Below are positions 61,601-64,000 of a stretch of DNA of 64,000 bases, in pieces. The notes below the pieces were generated by a model. It saw only the letters and a list, made by a program, of their open reading frames with translations. It ran no database searches and was not told where the DNA came from. Positions within the stretch are counted from its first letter, which is position 1; every line of letters begins with the position of its first letter. The position numbers and the translations under genes were made by a program. Source of the DNA: Apoderus coryli (taxonomy: Eukaryota; Arthropoda; Insecta; Coleoptera; Attelabidae); the NCBI GenBank assembly GCA_911728435.2, contig OU452205.1:12592260-12656259 (forward strand), given 5' to 3'.

Positions 61601-62365
61601 CTTTAACAAAATTCACACGTGGTGACAGACACTGCCACAAAATGCATTGTGTGAGAAAAACAATGTAACAGTGCACCGCCAAGCGGCATCGCTTGTGCTT
61701 CTATTGTTAATGTTCCATCCAGGAACATGGCGGTCGGCGGTCCCTGGGAACCACCAATGGTTTTTCTTTTTTTTTCTGGAAAATGGTTGGATTTTTTATT
61801 ACAGGATAATTATATGATAACAAGAAACTAAAACTAACCTAAAAATTTTTTCGGTGTAACGGCAGAGGTGGCTTTATATTTCTGAGTAAAGATCACAATA
61901 TACCTATCATCATGGATAGTCGCGACTTATACTTGATGAAAATTCATATTAAACTTTTTGAAGAAAACAACCAATGTTTTAAATAATTTTCACAAAATTT
62001 TAATGCACAAGCATGACAATTGTTTCACCAACAAAGTGGCTTCTTCAGATGTATACTGATATCTAAACTAGAATTTACAAAACATTTATACCTAGATAAA
62101 AGACAAAAGAAAAACTATTTTAAACGGTTGCAATGAAATTCCCACCATATATGACCCATTAATACCTATCACGTACCGTGACGTTTATGTCATTTACCAC
62201 CCGACTGTGTATAGCCGCACTTCTTTGAAAACAATCGAAATGTAATATCTACTTGTTATCAGAGTATAGGTATCATAAGTATGTTCATGTTTCAGAACAT
62301 GGGAATATTATTACTTTCTCAACTATTATTGGATTCTGGAAGGACCTCGTTCACTTCTCATTGTG
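37598..62365 (+). CDS. Pdfr: PDF receptor (class B GPCR), seven exons, both ends missing
   Basis: This is a secretin-family (class B) G-protein-coupled receptor for the clock neuropeptide PDF, expected in the plasma membrane and usually Gs/cAMP coupled (family knowledge). Joined exons give 280 codons without a stop and with matching phases. Visible parts are an extracellular hormone-binding domain (CWP, HCP, YC, DGTW and NC landmarks), TM1 (IEIVGLSCSL...), ICL1 with NRTKIHKNLF, TM2, TM3 with TAMFMWMFIEGLYL, TM4, and the pre-TM5 signature YYWILEGPR. The last two are typical of PDF receptors rather than DH31, DH44 or PTH receptors. The frame is already open at the first exon's acceptor, so at least one upstream exon probably encodes the N-terminus. 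TM5 to the C-tail lie beyond the window. Oddities are that the conserved TM3 Cys is Tyr and the ECL2 Cys is Thr. Introns are 1-8 kb and repeat-filled. A PDFR paralogue is an alternative. Confidence 0.87.
37738..37938 (-). pseudogene. Protein-like fragment, probably repeat-derived
   Basis: The minus strand reads DFLKEVISGVAIIALFSRAI, then a Trp-Arg-Lys segment, then HGADKTPQEMSADEALALLV, after which the similarity-like composition ends and the frame runs into the antisense of Pdfr exon a. It has strong protein-like codon structure, but an upstream stop and abrupt end. I think of transposon-associated proteins but cannot name the family. Confidence 0.35.
38046..38093. repeat. Perfect 22-bp hairpin with AAAA loop
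   Basis: The arms are GCCCCCGTTTCAAATATT + GACT and the exact inverse. It lies in a Pdfr intron. A related CCCGTTTCATATATT lies at 37978. Confidence 0.85.
38338..38385 (-). ncRNA. Hammerhead ribozyme motif A5
   Basis: CUGAUGA (plus 38375-38381), GAAA, CAUAUGUA with C-G closing and UA cleavage, stem I UGA/UCA. Stem II is poor, so activity is doubtful. The family A tail follows at 38285-38315. Confidence 0.5.
38430..39960. other. Intron sequence, no feature recognised
   Basis: Part of the first visible Pdfr intron, beside the nested histone-like gene. Confidence 0.55.
39966..40558 (-). CDS. Linker-histone-domain protein with Arg-rich tail (protamine-like)
   Basis: Two exons: 40558-40332 and 40119-39966 (donor AG|GTTAGT, acceptor TTTTGCAG|A), giving 126 residues ending in TAG. 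Residues about 14-90 fit an H15 winged helix (RRIAKVVFSTLRKI, then SLKKIHDYIRDEYP, then LQKALSFGAV). The second exon adds a tail of about 50 residues dominated by Arg runs such as RRRRGRKGRRRSRRRRS. H15 plus Arg-rich tail is the layout of PL-I-type sperm nuclear basic proteins, so a role in compacting sperm chromatin is inferred. The gene sits antisense inside the first visible Pdfr intron. An AATAAA signal (39900-39895) follows the stop by about 65 nt. It is smaller than somatic H1 and has no Lys-rich tail. The start is the first ATG of the open frame. It could also be a general H1 variant. Confidence 0.72.
40900..41815 (+). repeat. Degenerate tandem array, period about 138 bp
   Basis: The anchor 'cataggcgttcgtaaatag' or its variant recurs at 41041, 41183, 41322, 41457, 41595 and 41734 (steps 142, 139, 135, 138, 139). 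Each unit also has 'aaaaggggtcaaaa' and 'gatagaatataacct'. Flanks are shared with 280-770. Confidence 0.75.
42150..42562 (+). pseudogene. Tc1/mariner-like transposase C-terminal remnant
   Basis: The plus strand reads CWYQLDGTP, then NELNIMFEDRWI, then PLWGRIKNNGYQ and a THREDIL-like end, matching the WYQ.DG.P ... F..RWI ... FLWG.IKN order of DDE transposases. Frameshifted. Confidence 0.5.
42431..42795. repeat. Palindrome built from transposase sequence
   Basis: Arms 42431-42562 and 42666-42795. The right arm on the minus strand still reads MYFFLWGRIKNNGYQTPI followed by ANTREDIL. Confidence 0.7.
42800..44385. other. Intron sequence, no feature recognised
   Basis: No repeat or frame stands out. 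Confidence 0.5.
44390..44520 (-). pseudogene. LINE endonuclease fragment
   Basis: The minus strand reads DDVFCLGDININDLL-like sequence (as seen: CLGDINIDLLKV), then TRTS and TFIIDVVWATND, the LGD.N.DLL ... TR.S ... IID pattern of apurinic-type LINE endonucleases, with an internal deletion. Confidence 0.5.
45093..45197 (+). CDS. Pdfr: Pdfr exon b: hormone-binding domain
   Basis: The acceptor is TTTTTGTTTCAG and the donor is G|GTATAA. Phases are 1 in and 1 out. It encodes NFCRQICDTFLCWPETPAG followed by HNVTLHCP. The C-x8-C-W-P spacing matches class B ectodomains. The aromatic residue normally preceding the conserved Asp is a Cys here, which adds a cysteine. NVT is a glycosylation motif. Confidence 0.88.
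45455..45570 (-). repeat. Family D ribozyme-repeat fragment
   Basis: It shares TTGTCAATACTAGA, CTAGCGGGAG and GAATTGCTTGTTACAT with 46690-47430. The ribozyme part is absent. Confidence 0.55.
46290..46440 (-). repeat. Family C ribozyme-repeat copy
   Basis: It matches the inverse of 50265-50440 (CATGCCTCGGTCTGGTTCTA and the flanking TAGCGGACAAAATG type end). Confidence 0.65.
46390..46433 (-). ncRNA. Hammerhead motif C1 (A15.1 mutated)
   Basis: CUGACGA, stem II GCUC/GAGC, GAAU instead of GAAA, palindromic stem III CGAAUUCG, GUC, stem I UACU/AGUA. One core change. Confidence 0.5.
46771..46812 (-). ncRNA. Hammerhead ribozyme D1, all core positions intact
   Basis: 42 nt: stem I CACCA/UGGUG; CUGAUGA; stem II GUCG/CGAC with UGGAU loop; GAAA; stem III ACG/CGU around GC (palindrome ACGGCCGU); cleavage GUC. 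Confidence 0.85.
47163..47204 (+). ncRNA. Hammerhead ribozyme D2, all core positions intact
   Basis: CACCA 47163-47167; CUGAUGA 47168-47174; GUCG/CGAC; GAAA 47188-47191; ACGGCCGU; GUC ending 47199; UGGUG 47200-47204. It is sense-oriented within a Pdfr intron. Confidence 0.87.
47690..48410 (+). pseudogene. Jockey-like LINE RT fragment
   Basis: The plus strand reads DGLSLSTTKCKYIRFSRK, FVTDLGVIFNIKFTF and AGHINA, then a C-terminal LSVLNINVPRLHSFSNLAF, with stops between. Matches the post-YADD part of the RT ORF. Confidence 0.6.
48445..48610 (+). repeat. Family D ribozyme-repeat copy
   Basis: Starts CTCTTCGTAAATGTTG and ends TTACTTTATGTAACAAGCAA. Contains motif D3. Confidence 0.65.
48493..48535 (+). 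ncRNA. Hammerhead ribozyme D3, intact core
   Basis: CACCA/UGGUG stem I; CUGAUGA 48498-48504; stem II reduced to GUU/AAC; GAAA; CGUC cleavage side. Diverged from D1 and D2. Confidence 0.7.
48994..49151 (+). CDS. Pdfr: Pdfr exon c: hormone-binding domain end and stalk
   Basis: The acceptor is CTTTGTTTCAG and the donor is AAG|GTAATT. Phases are 1 in and 0 out. It carries YKYCRPDGTWE (fifth Cys and the G-x-W landmark), NIS, and HYENC, the family's N-Y-x-x-C-type end of the ectodomain, then the segment before TM1. Confidence 0.9.
49200..49400 (-). repeat. Family A ribozyme-repeat copy
   Basis: Contains A6 and the tail GTGGAGTGGACGTTGTTTTA (read on minus). Confidence 0.6.
49275..49316 (-). ncRNA. 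Hammerhead ribozyme A6, all core positions intact
   Basis: 42 nt: GCCA/UGGC stem I; CUGAUGA; extra U; stem II GGAAA/UUUCU; GAAA; CAUG; cleavage GUC. It is the best family A copy. Confidence 0.8.
49440..49823 (+). pseudogene. Tc1/mariner-like transposase remnant with right TIR
   Basis: The plus strand reads HDCAPTHFRRVARVFL, stop, IGRDGPYLGPARSPDLNPLD. The right end is CACCCTG|TA at 49817-49825. The left part is lost. Confidence 0.6.
50265..50440 (+). repeat. Family C ribozyme-repeat copy
   Basis: Contains C2 and CATGCCTCGGTCTGGTTCTA. Ends near TTTTGTCCGTTTTGCTAG. Confidence 0.65.
50268..50309 (+). ncRNA. Hammerhead motif C2 (G12 mutated)
   Basis: CUGACGA 50271-50277; stem II GCU/AGC; AAAA in place of GAAA; palindrome ACGAAUUCGU; GUC; stem I ACU/AGU. 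Confidence 0.5.
50638..50729 (+). CDS. Pdfr: Pdfr exon d: TM1
   Basis: The acceptor is TTTATTTGCAG and the donor is AG|GTATGT. Phases are 0 in and 2 out. It encodes TM1, including IEIVGLSCSLVTLLASLYIF. The open frame continues into the intron, but a good donor and the fit to exon e place the end here. Confidence 0.88.
50735..52395. other. Intron sequence, no feature recognised
   Basis: A GC-rich patch at 51410-51560 (GTCCGCCGGCCGTC) is unexplained. Confidence 0.5.
52402..53261. mobile_element. Tc1/mariner-type foldback element
   Basis: Flanked by TA. Termini CAGGGTCTCCTATGGTG and CACCATAGGACACTCTG. The arms are about 240 bp (GGCATACAACATGATACAGG marks the inner edge). No transposase. Confidence 0.8.
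53265..54415. other. Intron sequence, no feature recognised
   Basis: AT-rich, short frames only. Confidence 0.5.
54420..54940 (+). repeat. Three tandem units of about 170 bp
   Basis: 'aaaccctatnaaaatttttgctaNcagatacg' recurs at about 54520, 54690 and 54857. The array ends directly at the piggyBac fragment. Confidence 0.8.
54938..55147 (+). pseudogene. piggyBac transposase C-terminal Cys-rich domain
   Basis: The frame has no ATG start. It reads SNAPLKVTDDNFEAARDG, then SRRKRCHFCLSGKDRKTQ, CKRPICLQCANKVCNNC and a stop. The CxxC/C/CxxC/CxxC spacing after a basic segment is the C-terminal zinc-binding domain of piggyBac transposases. The catalytic core is absent. Confidence 0.65.
55175..55565 (+). 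repeat. Direct repeat of about 195 bp after the piggyBac fragment
   Basis: Two copies (55175-55370, 55372-55565) share AAAGTTACATGTG, GACGACTANTTAGGACCAG and AGCAATTTATATTTCTA. GGGTCCCAGGGACCC at 55628 may be near the element end. Confidence 0.65.
55680..57640. other. Intron sequence, no feature recognised
   Basis: AT-rich, no structure found. Confidence 0.5.
57740..57782 (+). ncRNA. Hammerhead-like motif G1
   Basis: CUGAAGA 57745-57751, extra U, stem II GUGCU/AGAAC with one mismatch, GAAA 57770-57773, C GUU, stem I AUUC/GAAU after one bulge. Confidence 0.42.
57938..58131. repeat. Palindromic MITE
   Basis: The arms (GTGTGTCAGCGCTTGGTTAG and inverse) are about 75 bp with a spacer of about 45 bp. 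Confidence 0.75.
58634..58763 (+). CDS. Pdfr: Pdfr exon e: ICL1, TM2 and start of ECL1
   Basis: The acceptor is GTTTTTTCAG and the donor is GAT|GTAAGT. Phases are 2 in and 0 out. It encodes SVLKNNRTKIHKNLFIATL with the class B RxxIHxNLF motif, then TM2 and a short charged ECL1 start (DQGMDENKKFLSND). Confidence 0.92.
59150..59490. repeat. Family D-related repeat just before Pdfr exon f
   Basis: GATCCACGACTCATTAGTG is a decayed piece of a family D hammerhead. TCCCGCTAGGGAATAT and GGAGTCAGTGGCCTCC match the 59940-60010 copy. It ends at the exon's polypyrimidine tract. Confidence 0.45.
59496..59713 (+). CDS. Pdfr: Pdfr exon f: TM3, ICL2, TM4
   Basis: The acceptor is TTATTTTTCAG and the donor is GC|GTAAGT. 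Phases are 0 in and 2 out. It contains the PDFR hallmark TAMFMWMFIEGLYLYNLVTV and TM4 (YISVGWSIPAIMIAIW). At the conserved TM3 disulfide position, 21 residues before the E of EGLYLY, the residue is Tyr (TAT). A different Cys lies three residues later. Confidence 0.94.
59760..59870 (-). repeat. Family A ribozyme-repeat copy
   Basis: Contains motif A7. Confidence 0.5.
59808..59849 (-). ncRNA. Hammerhead ribozyme A7, intact core
   Basis: Stem I AACCA/UGGUU perfect; CUGAUGA; GCC/GGC in stem II with flanking mismatch; GAAA; CAUG; cleavage GUU. Confidence 0.65.
59935..60080 (-). repeat. Family D repeat tail segment
   Basis: It matches 790-930 (CACTGACCCCATNA, CGACATCTAGTTT). The LINE fragment begins next to it. 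Confidence 0.55.
60090..60560 (-). pseudogene. LINE reverse transcriptase C-terminal fragment
   Basis: The minus strand reads NFIQRRFAKFLWFRSDGVYP, then LLNRFNLIS, stop, then ILLYKIINGVIDCPELLELL and PFYVPTLRTRN, ending LFVMCNICNRV. Same domain as 23395-23830 but a different subfamily. Confidence 0.65.
60780..61495 (-). pseudogene. Jockey-like LINE ORF2 C-terminus
   Basis: The minus strand reads DRSLSWSPHIEKSI-type sequence, KCIILKLYSMICRRSKMPLL, YASSACGYAAPSYKARRM, APWFLSNAQIRRDLKL, then MAEAHPNPLISEVVNYNVEN and RRPRSQL, the standard end of Jockey ORF2. Frameshifts present. Confidence 0.72.
61500..62005. other. No feature recognised; possible DNA transposon end
   Basis: GGTCCCTGGGAACCACC at 61739 resembles the GGGTCCCAGGGACCC near the piggyBac fragment. 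Not enough to call. Confidence 0.35.
62012..62051 (-). ncRNA. Hammerhead ribozyme E1, intact core
   Basis: CUGAAGA (plus 62042-62048); extra A; stem II GCCA/UGGU; GAAA; stem III palindrome ACAAUUGU; cleavage GUC; stem I CAU/AUG. Confidence 0.6.
62296..62365 (+). CDS. Pdfr: Pdfr exon g: ECL2 and start of TM5
   Basis: The acceptor is CATGTTTCAG and the donor is GTG|GTAAGT. Phases are 2 in and 0 out. It encodes ATWEYYYFLNYYWILEGPR followed by SLLIV. The position before the conserved ECL2 Trp, Cys in the family, is Thr (ACA). The remaining exons are beyond 64000. Confidence 0.92.
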
Positions 62366-62636
62366 GTAAGTATAAAAAGTTTATAATGAATTTTCTGCTC
62401 CTTCTCTATTTGATCTACTATAATCTACTCTTGTTTAAATAAAACTTAAGTTCATATTGATATATGGGAGAGAATTTGAGCATTTTCTAGTAGAGGCAAA
62501 ATTGATTTTCTGATATGCAACGCTTGATTGCATAGTCGACTAGCGACGCTGTGTGCAAATTTTGAAAGGAATAATTTGAAATATATTATGCTATAAGAAA
62601 TCATACTTTATAATGCTCGCAGTTTTTGTCATGATG

Positions 62637-62700
62637 TACAGGGTGTCCCAAACTCGGCGGCCCAGGCCTATTGTATGAAAACCAGATAAGATAATAAAAA
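62637..62700 (+). repeat. Single Tc1/mariner-type terminus
   Basis: TACAGGGTGTCCCAAACTCG. No matching right end found in the window. Confidence 0.5.
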
Positions 62701-63230
62701 TCTTTTTGAAGGGCTCAATTGAGTTATGCTAAGGTCCATTTTGGGAAAGCAAAATATTTTTTTCCACTTTCGCAAAATGTAGAAAATGACGATCAATGTT
62801 ATTTTTTCACGAACATACCTGTATTTTGCTCCAATCGAAAAGATTTATTTTTTTCCAAACACTTTTCGAAAAAAAAAATTTCTATCTCTTTTCGGTAAAA
62901 AGTTAGGGCGCCCACACAAAAAAAAATACTTAAGTATTATTTAATTTAGCCATGTTACCAATCAAGTGGTCCATGGAAAACAATTATCCGAACTTTCTGT
63001 AACAAAAGACACACACAGTTAAAGACACCAGTTATTTAGGGGCAGAAAGTTAATAAGTGTTTTAAGTGATTCGTAGTTTAAGTCTTTCAATAGAGTTTGT
63101 ACCGAGATAGATACTTTAGCTCCAGCCTTTATGAGCTCAGAAGTTTTGGCGATTATTAGGGCATTCAAAGATAATATGAATTAGTTTGGCAAATGAAAAG
63201 GCTGTCGTATCCACTAAATTGTTTTTTATT

Positions 63231-63275
63231 CAAATACATGTTTTGACCCTAGCTAGGGTCATCATCAGTTAGATA
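63231..63275 (-). ncRNA. Hammerhead motif F1 (G12 mutated)
   Basis: CUGAUGA, extra U, stem II GACCC/GGGUC, AAAA for GAAA, CAUGUA. Confidence 0.5.
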
Positions 63276-63799
63276 GAAACAATGATTATACAACTACGAG
63301 GAGGAGAAAAACATTGTCAGTTATTTTATATCAGAAACAAACATTATAACTTACCTAAGTGGAGAGGTTACATCGCAAATTTTATAAAACATTTATCAAA
63401 GGTTTACATTATCTTACAAACTAACACTATTAAAATAATACTCATGAAGTTCTTATAGGAATATCTCATGATTTCAATTATATCGACTTTTTTCTTACGA
63501 ATCATAAGGATAAATTATTAGTTAGGATAGTTAGATAGGATAGTTAGGATAGATAATAATTTATCCTTATGATTCGTAAGAAAAAAGTCCATATAATTGA
63601 AATCATGAGATATTCCTATAAGACCCTCATGCGTTTTATTTTATTAGTGTTAGTTTGTAAGATAATGTAAACCCTTGATAAATGTTTTATAAAATTTCCG
63701 ATGTAACCTCTCCACTTAGGTAAGTTATAATGTTTGTTTCTGATATAAAATAACTAACAATGTTTTTCTCCTCCTTGTAGTTGTATAATCATTGTTTCT

Positions 63800-63845
63800 A
63801 CCTACCTGATGATGACCAAAACCTGGGTCGAAACATGTATTTGAA
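63800..63845 (+). ncRNA. Hammerhead ribozyme F2
   Basis: CUGAUGA 63806-63812, extra U, stem II GACC/GGUC, GAAA 63830-63833, CAUGUA. Stem I is not convincing. Confidence 0.5.
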
Positions 63846-64000
63846 TAAAAGACAATTTAGTGAATGCGAGAGCCTTTTCATTTGCCAAATTATTGGACAT
63901 CCACAGTAGTATGGACTATTTTGTTAATAATAATATGAATTAGACTCCCTATTTGCCACATTGACAGAAAGGATTGTTTAGGACTTTGATTTTGTGAAGA

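Larger units (their letters stand above)
63185..63889. repeat. Long near-perfect palindrome with two hammerheads
   Basis: Arms 63185-63520 and 63553-63889, spacer of GTTAGGATAGTTAGATAGG-type tandem. Each arm carries a family F hammerhead and the outer tail TTTGAATAAAARACAATTTA. Confidence 0.85.

Overview
The window is AT-rich, intron- and repeat-dominated animal DNA, almost certainly from an insect. The evidence is a split class B neuropeptide receptor of the pigment-dispersing-factor (PDF) type, a canonical insect mariner, Tc1/mariner-like, hAT and piggyBac debris, and Jockey-, CR1- and RTE-like LINE fragments. A beetle is plausible, but the sequence alone does not settle the order.

Two host genes can be supported. 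The first is a PDF receptor gene on the + strand. Seven coding exons (37598-37664, 45093-45197, 48994-49151, 50638-50729, 58634-58763, 59496-59713, 62296-62365) join in one open frame of 280 codons with consistent splice phases. They run from the extracellular hormone-binding domain to the start of TM5. The N-terminus lies upstream of the first exon seen, and TM5-TM7 lie beyond the window. The second is a small two-exon gene nested in the first receptor intron on the - strand (40558 to 39966). It encodes a linker-histone (H15) winged helix followed by an Arg-rich tail, the layout of a protamine-like sperm chromatin protein.

The rest is transposon-derived. 1-12 kb: an RTE-like LINE end with a tRNA-like fragment, foldback elements, and a mariner inserted in a decayed hAT transposase. 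13-23 kb: a DDE transposase remnant and several long palindromes. 23-32 kb: a Jockey/CR1-like LINE, a foldback carrying repeated left termini, and two head-to-tail copies of a 748-bp TIR element sharing CAG target copies. 32-37 kb: a Tc1/mariner-like transposon interrupted by a ribozyme-bearing repeat. 37-62 kb: the receptor introns, full of LINE, Tc1/mariner and piggyBac pieces. 63-64 kb: a long near-perfect palindrome.

The most unusual feature is a swarm of about twenty hammerhead-ribozyme motifs in 64 kb. They fall into several unrelated-looking repeat families. Most have the core CUGANGA / GAAA / UH, a short self-complementary stem III and a compensating stem I, and several sit in inverted pairs. 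In one family a 339-nt unit is bounded exactly by two ribozyme cleavage sites, which is the layout of a retrozyme or Penelope-type element. A second notable point is that the receptor lacks both cysteines of the TM3-ECL2 disulfide that is nearly universal in class B receptors.
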